43,185 nucleotides of DNA from Australimonas brisbanensis (GCA_038147155.1 JAYQTA010000013.1:1-43185), one strand, 5' to 3'; positions 1-8,574 are shown, numbered from the stretch's first letter. Program-made: numbers and translations. The notes: generated from the sequence alone by a model not told the origin.

Positions 1-52
1 GCGGAGACGGGGGTCGGCGCCCGAAGGGCGCCGATGGGGAGCACCTTTTACC

Positions 53-66
53 GAGCGAGCGCAGCG
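53..66. repeat. fragment of an intergenic palindromic repeat
   Basis: A short stretch matches, in inverted orientation, about 12 bases of the core of the two-copy repeat at 4121-4144 and 4203-4226. It lies in the untranslated region ahead of the first gene. The match is short and GC-rich, so it may be chance. Confidence 0.3.
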
Positions 67-134
67 TGCGGGACGATAGCGGGCCAGGCACTCCCCATGC
101 GAGAATCACCGCACCCCGTCCCCGGAGGCACCTC

Positions 135-1430
135 ATGCCCAAGCACACGACACACGAGCAGCGCCTGCTGGAACGCGCGGCGGCGGTGCTACCCGGCGGG
201 AGCCTGGGCAACGTGAAGCTGGGCGGCGAGGACGCGTTCATCGTTCGAGAGGGGCGCGGCTCGCACATCTGGGACGTGAGCGGCAACGAGTACGTGGACT
301 ACCTGCTGGGCTCCGGGCCCATGATCATGGGCCACGCCAATCCCCAGGTCATCGCGGCGGCGCAGGAGGCGATGACCCACGGGACGACGTTTTTCACGCA
401 GAACGAGAAGGCCGTGGAGCTGGCCGAGCGCATCGTGGAGGCGGTCCCCTGCGCGGAGCAGGTGCGCTTCACCTCCTCCGGCACCGAGGCGACCTACCAG
501 GCGCTGCGCCTGGCGCGGGCCTACCGGCGCAAGGACAAGGTGCTCAAGTTCGAGGGCGGCTTCCATGGGATGCACGACTACTCGCTCATGAGCCTCTCCC
601 CCTCCGGCAACACGCCCTTCCCGCTGCCGGAGGCCTCCTCCGGCGGCATCCCCGCCGCGGTGGCGGAGACGGTGCTTGTGTCTCCCTTCAACGACCTGCA
701 GGCCGCAACCGACCTGATCGAGCGCTACCACAAGGACCTGGCGGCGGTGATCGTGGAGCCCCTCCAGCGCATCATCGCCCCGCAGCCCGGCTTCCTGCAG
801 GGGCTGCGTGAGGTGACGGCGCGCCACGGGGTGCTGCTCATCTTCGATGAGGTGGTGACGGGCTTCCGCCTCTCCTACGGAGGCGCGCAGGCGCACTACG
901 GCGTGACGCCCGATCTGTGCGCGCTGGGCAAGATCGTGGGTGGGGGCTTCCCCCTGGCCGCCGTGGCCGGGCGCAAGGAGGTCATGGACCACTACGATGC
1001 CGCGCTGGTGGGCAAGGAGGACTTCGTGCCGCTGATCGGCACCCTCTCCGGCAACCCGGTGGCGGCCGCTGCGGGCCTGGCCACGCTGGAGCGACTGCGC
1101 GCGCCGGGGGTGTACGAGGCCTATCACGCCAAGGGCGCGCACCTGCGCTCCACGCTCCAGCGGCTGTTCGACGAGGCGGAGATCCCTGCCGTGGTCAGCG
1201 GGCACGACGTGATGTTCGACGTCTACTTCACCGGCAAGCCCGTGGTGGACTACCGCTCCACGCTGGTGGACAAGCGCCTCAACGGGGTCTTCGACAGGGC
1301 GCTGCTGGAGCGGGGCGTGTTCAAGTCGCCCGGCAAGGTCTACGTGGGCGTCTGCCACACCGAGGCGGACGTGGCCCAGACCATCGAGGCGTTCAAGGCC
1401 GGCGTGCAGGCCGTGGCCGACGCGGGATAG
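135..1430 (+). CDS. class-III PLP aminotransferase, glutamate-1-semialdehyde aminomutase-like
   Basis: A 431-residue PLP enzyme of fold type I. Landmarks: SSGTEA phosphate-binding loop (residues 114-119), FHGMHD (143-148), the Asp of IFDEVVTGFR (D238) and the Schiff-base Lys in LGKIVGGGFP (K266). The length matches glutamate-1-semialdehyde 2,1-aminomutase and related transaminases. The ATG at 135 is preferred over an in-frame one at 66 because GGAGG sits 6 bases upstream and the family N-terminus begins here. No tetrapyrrole gene lies nearby, and the neighbours are catabolic, so a role as a catabolic aminotransferase or aminomutase of unknown substrate is more likely than haem synthesis (inference). 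It converges with the next gene, leaving 18 bases between stops and no obvious terminator. Confidence 0.9.
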   Translation: MPKHTTHEQRLLERAAAVLPGGSLGNVKLGGEDAFIVREGRGSHIWDVSGNEYVDYLLGSGPMIMGHANPQVIAAAQEAMTHGTTFFTQNEKAVELAERIVEAVPCAEQVRFTSSGTEATYQALRLARAYRRKDKVLKFEGGFHGMHDYSLMSLSPSGNTPFPLPEASSGGIPAAVAETVLVSPFNDLQAATDLIERYHKDLAAVIVEPLQRIIAPQPGFLQGLREVTARHGVLLIFDEVVTGFRLSYGGAQAHYGVTPDLCALGKIVGGGFPLAAVAGRKEVMDHYDAALVGKEDFVPLIGTLSGNPVAAAAGLATLERLRAPGVYEAYHAKGAHLRSTLQRLFDEAEIPAVVSGHDVMFDVYFTGKPVVDYRSTLVDKRLNGVFDRALLERGVFKSPGKVYVGVCHTEADVAQTIEAFKAGVQAVADAG

Positions 1431-1448
1431 CCGCCCGCCCCTGCCGCG

Positions 1449-2372
1449 CTAGCGTGCCCCCGCGAAGAACATCGCCTCCGGTGCGATGCGCTGGCGGGTG
1501 AGGCCCAGGTCGTGGGCGTAACGGGTGATGGCCTCCAGCGCCGTCCGGTTCGCCTCCAGGCCATTGCGGTGGGGGAACAGCCCGTTCTGGCGCAGCCACC
1601 CCAGGGGCAGGCCCATGTGGTCGGCGCTGTCCGGCTCGTCGGCGTCGTAACGGGCCCGCGCTTCGTCGCACGCGTCCACCACCGCCGCGAGCAGGCCGGG
1701 GTTCGCCTCGGCCACGGAGCGCTTGGCCGCCAGCATCACGTTCACCGGGAACACACCGGTCTTGGTACGGTATTCCAGCGCGGCGGCCAGCGGGTCGTCG
1801 AACAGCCGGGCCGTGTGCTCGGTAAGGGCGGGGCCGGAGCGGTCGAAGAACACCGCGTCCAGCGCGCCGGAGGCCAGTTCCGCCACCTGGTCGCCGCCCT
1901 TGTGCACGTTGAAGCGCGCGGGGCGCTCATAGTCCGCCTTCATCAGCGAGTTGGGCTCGGCCTCCACCCACTCCACCTTGGTCAGGTCCAGCCCGTACAC
2001 GTCGGCCAGGGCCCCGCGCAGCCAGGTGGCGGGGTTGAAGCCCCACCCGCGCAGGCCCACACGCTTGCCCTCCAGGTCCTTCACCGTCCGGATGCCGGAG
2101 GCCCTGTTCACCTGCGCGCCCAGGTGGGGGAAGAACACGTCGGGGAAGACGGGCAGGCCCACCACCTCCCTGCCCTGGTTCAGGGCGATGAGGAAGTTGG
2201 AGATGGGCACCACCATGATGTCGTAGGCCATCTCCCCAAACAGGGTGCCGTAAGCGGGGCCGATGCCCCCCTGCGGCCAGACGACCTGTACGTCGAAGCC
2301 CTGCACCTTCACCGAGCCATCGGCGAGGTAGCGGGCGGCGAACTCGTGGTCTGCGGTCAGGGTGATGGCCAT
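1449..2372 (-). CDS. 4,5-dihydroxyphthalate decarboxylase-like / NMT1-type binding-fold protein
   Basis: A 307-residue protein with the two-lobed periplasmic-binding-protein fold but no signal peptide or lipobox, so it is probably cytoplasmic. The N-terminus (ADHEFAARYLADGSVKVQGF) and the C-terminus (GLEANRTALEAITRYAHDLG followed by TRQRIAPEAMF) resemble 4,5-dihydroxyphthalate decarboxylase (Pht5) and its relatives, which remove a ring carboxylate after dihydroxylation. The ATG at 2372 has AGGAG 7 bases upstream; longer in-frame starts have no ribosome site and overlap the upstream gene. It lies 20 bases downstream of the gamma-glutamyltransferase gene and is probably co-transcribed. Alternative: a solute-binding-like protein of the NMT1/THI5 group. 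The family call is good; the reaction is inferred. Confidence 0.72.
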   Translation of the reverse strand: MAITLTADHEFAARYLADGSVKVQGFDVQVVWPQGGIGPAYGTLFGEMAYDIMVVPISNFLIALNQGREVVGLPVFPDVFFPHLGAQVNRASGIRTVKDLEGKRVGLRGWGFNPATWLRGALADVYGLDLTKVEWVEAEPNSLMKADYERPARFNVHKGGDQVAELASGALDAVFFDRSGPALTEHTARLFDDPLAAALEYRTKTGVFPVNVMLAAKRSVAEANPGLLAAVVDACDEARARYDADEPDSADHMGLPLGWLRQNGLFPHRNGLEANRTALEAITRYAHDLGLTRQRIAPEAMFFAGAR

Positions 2373-2392
2373 GCTGATGCTCCTGGGCAGCG

Positions 2393-4048
2393 TTATTCGG
2401 TCACAGGGTAGCCGTCGGCCCGGCGGTCCCCGCCGCCGGAGCGCACGCCGGTCACGGGGTCGATGGCGATGAGCTGCACCGCGCCGGGCGTGCCGGTGTA
2501 GGGGAAGGGTGCCAGGTTGTGCCCCTTGGCCTCCAGGGCCGAGCGCACCTCGGGGCTGAAGCCGTCCTCCATGCGCAGCGTCATGGGCGAGTCGATGGAG
2601 CGCGGGTCGGTGCCGGGGTGATGCGTCCAGCGCGGGGTGTCGGCGGCCTCCTGCACGTCCATGCCGAAGTCCAGGATGGCCGAGAGCACCTGGGCGTTCC
2701 ACTGGGGTTGGTTGTCCCCGCCCGGCGTGCCGCCCACCAGCGCGAGCCGGTCGTCCTTGAACACCATGTAGTTGTGGATGGTGTTGATAGTGCGCTTACC
2801 GGGGGCCACCACGTTCACGTGGTCCGGATCCAGGTAGAAGCCGCGCCCCACGCGGTCGTTGAGCAGGATGCCCGTCTCGCCCGAGGCGAAGCCGGAGCCG
2901 AAGTACATAGAGAGGGAGTGGATGAAGGAGACGGCGTTCCCCTCGGCATCGATGCAGTTGAAGTAGGAGGTGGAGGGGTTGGGCCCGCCGGAGTGGCGCA
3001 GCACACCCGCGGGCACCGTCTCGGCTGCGCGGTCCATGCGCACGCCGCGCACCCGCTCGGCCGCGTACTCCGGCGAGAGCAACTCGTCCATGGGCACCGC
3101 CACGAACTCCGGATCGCCGATGTAGGCGAGGCGGTCGGTGAACGCGAGGCGCTTGGCCTCCACCATGGTGTGGATGGTCTCCGCCGTGCCCTGCCCGGAG
3201 GCGGCCAGGTCGAACTGGTCCAGCAGGCTCAGCAGTTCCAGGGTGAGCACGCCCTGGGACGGCAGCCCCGTGGCGTACACCCGATGGCCACGGTAGCCCA
3301 CCGAGGGGGGGTTCTCGTACAGGTGGGTCTGGTGGGCGGCCAGGTCAGCCTCATTGATGAGCCCGCCCGCCGCCGCGATGCCCGCCGCTATCTCCTTGGC
3401 CAACGCGCCCCGGTAGAACTCCTCGGCGCCCCCCTCGGCCACCCGGCGCAGCGAGCGCGCCAGCGCCTTCTGCACCAGGATGTCACCCGCCTGGTAGGCG
3501 GAGCCGTCCGGCTTGAGGAAAATGGCGGCGCTGGTGGGGAACTTGGCCAGCTTCTCGCGGTAGAGGCCGTAGTAGCGGGAGATGTTGTAGGCCAGCGGGA
3601 AGCCGTTCTCCGCCAGGGCGATGGATGGGGCCAGCAGGTCGGCCAGGGTGCGGGTGCCGAAGCGGCCCAGGATGGTCTCCCAGGCCGACACCTCGCCGGG
3701 CACCGCCGGGGTGAGGGGGCCGTCGGCCGGCATCTTGGTGTAGCCGCGCTCGGCGAAGTACTCCCGCGTGGCGCCCATGGGCGCGCGGCCAGAACCCGAC
3801 AGCCCGTACAGCGTGCCGGACTTGGCCTCGTACAGCAGCGCGAACACCTCACCGCCGATGCCGCACATGGGCGGGAGCGTCACCGCCTCCGCCGCGGCCA
3901 CGGCCACCGCGCAGTCGAAGGCGTTGCCACCCTCGCGCAGCACCTGGGCGCCGATGCTTCCCGCCAGGGGTGAGGACGAACACACCATCCCGCGGGTGGT
4001 GAGAACGGGGCTGTGGGATGCCAGGTGCGGGGCGCTATCGCTGGGCAT
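2393..4048 (-). CDS. gamma-glutamyltransferase family protein (Ntn hydrolase)
   Basis: A 551-residue member of the gamma-glutamyltranspeptidase family, which self-cleaves to expose an N-terminal Thr nucleophile and then transfers or hydrolyses gamma-glutamyl groups. The predicted nucleophile is T360 in NPSTSYF, followed by the conserved DAEGNAVSFIHS segment; the oxyanion/Gly-rich GGTPGGDNQPQWN segment lies further on. SGRAPMGA near residue 85 holds the Arg expected to bind the substrate carboxylate. The ATG at 4048 has AGGAGG 4 bases upstream. There is no signal peptide, unlike typical secreted bacterial enzymes, so an intracellular role is likely. It is the first gene of a two-gene unit with the dihydroxyphthalate-decarboxylase-like gene, which suggests action on a gamma-glutamyl or amide-bearing catabolite rather than glutathione (inference). 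Confidence 0.9.
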   Translation of the reverse strand: MPSDSAPHLASHSPVLTTRGMVCSSSPLAGSIGAQVLREGGNAFDCAVAVAAAEAVTLPPMCGIGGEVFALLYEAKSGTLYGLSGSGRAPMGATREYFAERGYTKMPADGPLTPAVPGEVSAWETILGRFGTRTLADLLAPSIALAENGFPLAYNISRYYGLYREKLAKFPTSAAIFLKPDGSAYQAGDILVQKALARSLRRVAEGGAEEFYRGALAKEIAAGIAAAGGLINEADLAAHQTHLYENPPSVGYRGHRVYATGLPSQGVLTLELLSLLDQFDLAASGQGTAETIHTMVEAKRLAFTDRLAYIGDPEFVAVPMDELLSPEYAAERVRGVRMDRAAETVPAGVLRHSGGPNPSTSYFNCIDAEGNAVSFIHSLSMYFGSGFASGETGILLNDRVGRGFYLDPDHVNVVAPGKRTINTIHNYMVFKDDRLALVGGTPGGDNQPQWNAQVLSAILDFGMDVQEAADTPRWTHHPGTDPRSIDSPMTLRMEDGFSPEVRSALEAKGHNLAPFPYTGTPGAVQLIAIDPVTGVRSGGGDRRADGYPVTE

Positions 4049-4120
4049 GGGGCCTCCTGCGTGGGTGGGCTCGGGCGCGCGCATCATACGGGTTCGGGGG
4101 TGCCAGGGCACCCCCTGAGC

Positions 4121-4144
4121 CCGGTCCCCGCTCGCTGCGCTCGC
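4121..4144. repeat. 24-base direct repeat, copy 1
   Basis: This stretch is identical over 24 bases to 4203-4226, 82 bases downstream. Its core, GCTCGCTGCGCTCGC, is nearly self-complementary, as in REP-type elements. Confidence 0.75.
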
Positions 4145-4202
4145 GAGCGCCGCCCGCGTCGCGGGCTCGATGTAAGCAGGACACCCAGCGCTTCGCGCCG
4201 AA

Positions 4203-4226
4203 CCGGTCCCCGCTCGCTGCGCTCGC
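4203..4226. repeat. 24-base direct repeat, copy 2
   Basis: Perfect second copy of 4121-4144. The bases after it diverge, so the repeat unit appears to end here. Confidence 0.75.
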
Positions 4227-4541
4227 TCGTCTGAAGGGGGCACCCTGGGCGTCCTGCGGACGCCGAACCCCCGGCGGGGGGAGGTGCCCTCCCCCACTGC
4301 ACCTCCCTAGCCCGGACACTCCCAGCCTTGACGGCGTTCTTGGGGCTGCGCCCCACTCCAAACCCCGAAGTATGCATGCTTGCCACGCGCCCGCGGTCAT
4401 GAGCGAGCGCCTAGCGAGCGGGGCCGCAGGCCCCACGTTGAGCGCCCGGCAGGGCGCGTAGACGGGGTAGCCCCCGAAGGGGGCGCAGAGGAGCCCCCTG
4501 GAACGAGGCTGCCGCAGGCAGCCGGGGCAAGCAAACCACAT

Positions 4542-4570
4542 TTGACACCCCCAAGGGCCTCTGCTATACG
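4542..4570 (+). promoter_or_regulatory. sigma70-type promoter for the cupin-cupin-EutA unit
   Basis: A TTGACA box at 4542-4547 and TATACG at 4565-4570 are separated by exactly 17 bases. The start codon follows at 4603 with AAGGAG upstream, implying a leader of about 25 bases. The AT-rich boxes stand out in very GC-rich DNA. Confidence 0.65.
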
Positions 4571-4602
4571 CGGTGTATTCCCCTGCTTACCGAAGGAGCA
4601 CC

Positions 4603-5703
4603 ATGCCCAGCGAGTACACCTACGACGGTTGGATGGAAGCACAGCAGATCCCCGTGCATCGGGGTTACTACATCGAGGACCTACGCACCGTGGACGTGGC
4701 GCCCTGGAGCCTGCGCGAGTGCGACGCGGCCTTCATCCAACTGGAGGGCATGCCGGGCGTGGTGGAGGCGCGGGTGCAGGAGATCCCGCCCGGAGGGGCG
4801 CTCAAGCCCTTCAAGTCGGCGGTGGACGAGTTCGTCTACGTCCTGTCCGGTCAGGGCACCACGTCGGTGTGGGGCCGCAACAACGGCGCCAAGCACACCT
4901 TCGAGTGGTCGGCCCGCTCCCTGTTCCTGGTGCCCCGCAACACCTGGGCCCAGTTCAACAACATGCAGGGCTCGGCCCCCGTTCGCCTGCTGCACTACAA
5001 CTACATGCCCCTGGCCATGAGCGCCATCCCCGACCCCGGCTTCCTTTTCAACAACCCCTACGAGGAGGACCTGCCCCTGCCCACGCAGGAGGAGCTCTTC
5101 TCCGACGCCCAGGCCACCACCCAGGAGCACATCGCCGAGGGTGCGGCGGGCCGCACGCTCTGGCTGGGGAACTTCTTCCCGGACATGGGCGTGTGGGACA
5201 AGCTGATGCACCGGCCGGGCCGGGGCTCGCTGAACCGCTCCGTGTACATGAAGGCGCCGGGCTCGGAGATGCGCGCGCACATGAGCGTGTTCCCCTCCGG
5301 CACCTACAAGAAGGGCCACCGCCACGGCCCCGGCCGCGTCATCGTCATCCCCGCGGGTGAGGGCTACTCCATCCTCTGGCCCGAGGGCGGTGAGAAGCAG
5401 ACCGTCCACTGGCACGAGGCCTCGGCCTTCGTGCCGCCCAACCGCTGGTTCCACCAGCACTTCAGCGTGGGCAAGGTGCACGGTCGGTACCTGGCCATGC
5501 ACCCCCCGGCGCAGTTCGCCGGGTACGGTGAGCAGGTGGCCGACCCTGCCCGCGACCAGATCGAGTACGCGGACGAGGACCCCGAGGTGCGCCGCTACTT
5601 CGAGGAGCAGTTGGCCAAGCGCGGCCTCAAGACGCTGATGCCGGCCGAGTGCTACACCAACCGCGACTACGTGTGGGACTACACGGGCGTCCAGAACACC
5701 TAG
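4603..5703 (+). CDS. double-cupin protein, paralogue A
   Basis: A 366-residue bicupin. The C-terminal cupin carries a likely metal site: H239 and H241 in YKKGHRHGPG, and H284/H286 in WFHQHF. The N-terminal cupin (residues about 60-130) keeps the fold signature VDEFVYVLSGQG but lacks the HxH pair, so it probably does not bind metal. The ATG at 4603 has AAGGAG 5 bases upstream. It is the first gene of a three-gene unit with a second bicupin and an EutA-like ATPase. The C-terminal QIEYADEDPEV motif is shared with the bicupins at 5793 and 12105. Function is unknown: it could be a dioxygenase, an isomerase or a ligand-binding partner of the EutA-like protein. Homologues are, from memory, sometimes labelled as ethanolamine ammonia-lyase activators; I treat that as name transfer. 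Confidence 0.85.
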   Translation: MPSEYTYDGWMEAQQIPVHRGYYIEDLRTVDVAPWSLRECDAAFIQLEGMPGVVEARVQEIPPGGALKPFKSAVDEFVYVLSGQGTTSVWGRNNGAKHTFEWSARSLFLVPRNTWAQFNNMQGSAPVRLLHYNYMPLAMSAIPDPGFLFNNPYEEDLPLPTQEELFSDAQATTQEHIAEGAAGRTLWLGNFFPDMGVWDKLMHRPGRGSLNRSVYMKAPGSEMRAHMSVFPSGTYKKGHRHGPGRVIVIPAGEGYSILWPEGGEKQTVHWHEASAFVPPNRWFHQHFSVGKVHGRYLAMHPPAQFAGYGEQVADPARDQIEYADEDPEVRRYFEEQLAKRGLKTLMPAECYTNRDYVWDYTGVQNT

Positions 5704-5726
5704 ACCCACAGACCCATCAGCACCAC

Positions 5727-5753
5727 GCAGGGGGGCCCCGAGGGCCCCTCTGC
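5727..5753 (+). terminator. strong intercistronic hairpin without T-tract
   Basis: A 12-pair stem (one G-T pair) closes a 3-base loop, lying 23 bases after the stop of the first bicupin and 39 bases before the next start. No T-run follows, so it is more likely an mRNA-stabilising or attenuating hairpin than a full intrinsic terminator. Confidence 0.5.
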
Positions 5754-5792
5754 TGCGCCCGGCACAGGGCCGGACGGGAAAGGAGCGGGGCC

Positions 5793-6914
5793 ATGAGCGA
5801 CGAGGACACGCTGGAATCGGTCAGCCACTTCCTGGTTGACCCCTATGGCGATTTCATCAAGTCGGAGAACGTGCCCATCATCGAGGGCTATTCGGTGGAC
5901 TGCCTGGACATCGAACTGGGCCACTGGGACCGCATGGGCGTGGACGGAGCCTACGTGCTGCTCACGGGCCGCGGCGACTACTGCGACGGCTACGTCGTGG
6001 AGATGGGCCCCGGCGGACAGACCAAGCCCCAGCGCCACCTCTACGATGCCGTCTACTACTGCCTGGCGGGCCGGGGCGCGTGCGCCATCGAGACACCCGA
6101 GGGGCGCAAGTACTCTTTCGAGTTCGGCCCCCACGCTACCTTCGGCATCCCGCTGAATGCCCACTACCAGCTGTTCAACGGGTCGGGCTCCGAGCCGTGC
6201 CGCCTGGGCGCGGTGACCACAGCGCCCATCGTGCTGAACTTCTTCCACAACGTGAACTTCGTCTTCGACAACGACTTCGTCTTCCCCGAGCGCTTCGGCA
6301 AGGAGCACCACTACCAGGGTGAGGGCGAGTTCCTGCCCGTCCGGCCCGGCCGCCACCAGTGGGAGACCAACCTGGTGCCGGACCTGACCTCCTTCGAGCT
6401 GCCGGAGTGGAAGGAGCGCGGCGCAGGCGGCAAGAACATCATGTTCACCCTGGCCGACTCGCCCATGCACCTGCACATCTCCGAGTTCGGCGTGGGCACC
6501 TACAAGAAGGGCCACCGCCACAACGCCGGAGCCAACATCTTCCTGGTGAGCGGGAGCGGCTACTCCCTGCTCTGGCAGGAGGGCGACGACCCGCTGGACA
6601 CCGTGAAGGTGGACTGGAAGCCGGGCGTGTTCTTCGCACCCCCCGACGGGCCCACCTACCACCAGCACTTCAACACCTCCGCCGAGCCCGCCCGCTACTA
6701 TGTGCTGGGTCTGTCCGGCTCGCGCTATCCGGTGCTGCCCTCGCGCATGCGCCAGGAGCGCTTCCGGGTGACGGACCGCTCGGTGAAGGAGGGCGGGAAC
6801 CAGATCGAGTACCAGGACGAGGACCCGCGCATCCTAGAGCGGTTCGAGGCCGAGTGCCTCAAGGCCGGTTCGCAGTCGAAGATGCGTGAGTTTCTCAAGC
6901 AGTACGGACGGTAG
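5793..6914 (+). CDS. double-cupin protein, paralogue B
   Basis: A 373-residue bicupin paralogous to the gene just upstream. Its C-terminal cupin has H241 and H243 in YKKGHRHNAG and H290/H292 in YHQHFN, a probable metal site. The N-terminal cupin has a single His (H82, in PQRHLYDAVYY) and looks partly degenerate. The ATG at 5793 follows AAAGGAG by 7 bases. It sits 89 bases after the first bicupin and 41 bases before the EutA-like gene, on the same strand. It ends with GGNQIEYQDEDPRIL and a Cys-containing helix also present in the bicupin at 12105. Two non-identical bicupins side by side suggest a heteromeric complex or sequential steps (inference). The substrate is unknown. Confidence 0.85.
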   Translation: MSDEDTLESVSHFLVDPYGDFIKSENVPIIEGYSVDCLDIELGHWDRMGVDGAYVLLTGRGDYCDGYVVEMGPGGQTKPQRHLYDAVYYCLAGRGACAIETPEGRKYSFEFGPHATFGIPLNAHYQLFNGSGSEPCRLGAVTTAPIVLNFFHNVNFVFDNDFVFPERFGKEHHYQGEGEFLPVRPGRHQWETNLVPDLTSFELPEWKERGAGGKNIMFTLADSPMHLHISEFGVGTYKKGHRHNAGANIFLVSGSGYSLLWQEGDDPLDTVKVDWKPGVFFAPPDGPTYHQHFNTSAEPARYYVLGLSGSRYPVLPSRMRQERFRVTDRSVKEGGNQIEYQDEDPRILERFEAECLKAGSQSKMREFLKQYGR

Positions 6915-6955
6915 GCTTCCGCACCCTCAGACCCCACGATACGAAAGGACCGCTG

Positions 6956-8521
6956 ATGCACGACGAGCTGTGGGCCCACGCCCACGACCCTGACGAGGAG
7001 CGCCTGGCGGCGCTGAGCGTGGAGCAGAACAACCCCAACCACGACTACTACCACTATGAGAACATCGAACTCACCACCGTGGGCATCGACGTTGGCTCGT
7101 CCACCTCACACCTGATGTTCTCGCGCATTCACCTGCAGCGTGAGCAGGACACCGCGTCCTCACGCTACGTGGTGGTGGAGCGCGAGACGCTCTACCGCTC
7201 ACCCATCCTGCTCACTCCCTACACGCCCGACTACCTAATCGCCACCGACGAATTGGAGGCGTTCTTCAACGCGGCGTACCAGGAGGCGGGCTACACGCCC
7301 GAGCAGGTGGACTCCGGCGCCATCATCCTCACGGGCGAGGCGGTCAAGCGCCGCAACGCCCACGCCATCGCCGACCTGTTCGCCTCCGAGGCCGGCAAGT
7401 TCGTCTGCGCCTCGGCGGGGCACAACCTGGAGTGCGTGCTGGCGGCCAACGGCTCCGGCTCCGTGGCCCTCTCGGCCAACCCCTCGCAGACGGTGCTGAA
7501 CGTGGACATCGGCGGGGGCACCACCAAGTTCGCCCTGGTGCGTGACGGGCGCATCCTGCGCACCGCCGCCATCAACGTGGGCGGACGGCTGGCGGCCACG
7601 GACGAGGCCAAGCGCCTCACCCGCATCGAGGTGGCCGCCCACACCGTGGCCGACACCCTGGGCATCCCGCTCGCCCTGGGCGAGGTGCTCTCCGACGAGC
7701 ACCGCAGGGCCATCGCACGGGCGCTGGCCGGGTGCCTGATGGAGCTGATCGAGAACAAACCGCGCTCCCCTCTCACCCGCGAGCTCCTGCTGACGGAGGA
7801 CCTGGGCATGGACGCGCCGGTGGACGCCATCGTCTTCTCCGGCGGGGTGTCCGAGTACATCTACCAGCGTGAGGAGCGCGACTTCCTGGACCTGGCGATG
7901 CCGCTGGCCGAGGCGGTGCGCGCGGGCATGGCCTCAGCCGCCCTACCCGCCCCGGTGCAGCCGGCGACGGAGCGCATCCGCGCCACCGTCATCGGCGCAT
8001 CCCAGTTCACCGTGCAGCTCTCCGGCAACACCCTCTCCATCTCCGACCCGGACCAGCTGCCCTTCCGCAACATCCCCGTGCTCCTCTCACGGCTCGACTC
8101 CGAGCGCATGGTGGAGGCGAGGGAGGTCACCGAGCACATCCAGCGCGCCTTCGCCCTCCAGGACCTGACCGAGGGCGAGGGGCAGGCGGCGCTCGCCTTC
8201 GAGTGGGATGGGCTGCCCGCCTACGCCCACCTGCGGCAGATCGCCGAGGGCATCGTCTCCGCCCTTCCCCAGACCATCGCCGGGGGGCAGCCCGTCATCC
8301 TGGTGTTCACCGGTGACTTCGCCAACCTCATCGGCAACATCATCACCAAGGACATGGGCATCACCAACCCCGTCATCTCCATCGACAACCTGGAGTTGCA
8401 GGAGTTCGACTACATCGACATCGGCGAGATGATCTACCCGGCCCGCGTGGTGCCAGTGGTGGTCAAGTCGTTGGTCTTCCCCGAGGTGAAGGGTCCCACC
8501 GCCGAGGTGGCCGCCAAGTAG
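6956..8521 (+). CDS. EutA-like ASKHA ATPase (ethanolamine ammonia-lyase reactivase family)
   Basis: A 521-residue actin/Hsp70-fold ATPase. The phosphate-1 motif is GIDVGSST (43-50), phosphate-2 is DIGGGTT (184-190), and an adenosine-type motif IVFSGGVSEYIY lies near residue 297. Overall order and the LTGEAVKRRNA segment match EutA, the chaperone that expels inactive cobalamin from ethanolamine ammonia-lyase. No EutB, EutC or other adenosylcobalamin enzyme is in the window; the partners here are two bicupins. It may reactivate an enzyme encoded elsewhere or act on a different cofactor protein (inference). The ATG at 6956 has AAAGGA upstream. It is slightly longer than the usual EutA because of about 35 extra N-terminal residues. 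A terminator follows. Confidence 0.82.
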   Translation: MHDELWAHAHDPDEERLAALSVEQNNPNHDYYHYENIELTTVGIDVGSSTSHLMFSRIHLQREQDTASSRYVVVERETLYRSPILLTPYTPDYLIATDELEAFFNAAYQEAGYTPEQVDSGAIILTGEAVKRRNAHAIADLFASEAGKFVCASAGHNLECVLAANGSGSVALSANPSQTVLNVDIGGGTTKFALVRDGRILRTAAINVGGRLAATDEAKRLTRIEVAAHTVADTLGIPLALGEVLSDEHRRAIARALAGCLMELIENKPRSPLTRELLLTEDLGMDAPVDAIVFSGGVSEYIYQREERDFLDLAMPLAEAVRAGMASAALPAPVQPATERIRATVIGASQFTVQLSGNTLSISDPDQLPFRNIPVLLSRLDSERMVEAREVTEHIQRAFALQDLTEGEGQAALAFEWDGLPAYAHLRQIAEGIVSALPQTIAGGQPVILVFTGDFANLIGNIITKDMGITNPVISIDNLELQEFDYIDIGEMIYPARVVPVVVKSLVFPEVKGPTAEVAAK

Positions 8522-8548
8522 GTACCCGTCGGAACCGGTAGGAACGCA

Positions 8549-8574
8549 GAGGCCCCGCCGAATGGCGGGGCCTC
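8549..8574. terminator. bidirectional intrinsic terminator
   Basis: A perfect 11-bp GC-rich stem with a GAAT loop, followed on the plus strand by TCTCGTT. It lies between the convergent EutA-like and transporter genes and could serve both strands. Confidence 0.75.

Larger units (their letters stand above)
4049..4541. repeat. non-coding tract rich in short palindromes
   Basis: About 490 bases with no credible gene: open frames here are low-complexity Arg/Gly/Pro strings without ribosome sites. The tract holds a 24-base direct repeat (4121-4144, 4203-4226) and a series of small perfect hairpins: 4248-4264 (7-bp stem), 4420-4434 (6 bp), 4442-4457 (6 bp), 4470-4484 (6 bp) and 4507-4523 (6 bp). 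It separates the divergent gamma-glutamyltransferase and cupin units. It resembles a REP/MITE-like intergenic element, but no terminal repeats, target-site duplications or transposase were found. Confidence 0.55.

Noticed and set aside
189..1358. 389-residue minus-strand open frame
   Set aside because: It is antisense to the aminotransferase, which has complete catalytic motifs; the shadow has none.
135..1430. hemL, a haem-biosynthesis aminomutase
   Set aside because: The family fits, but no tetrapyrrole genes are nearby and related catabolic aminotransferases share the same motifs; a gene name is not justified.
4035..4541. 168-residue minus-strand open frame in the palindromic tract
   Set aside because: It is Arg/Gly/Pro-rich low complexity, lacks a ribosome site and family features, and overlaps hairpins and repeats.
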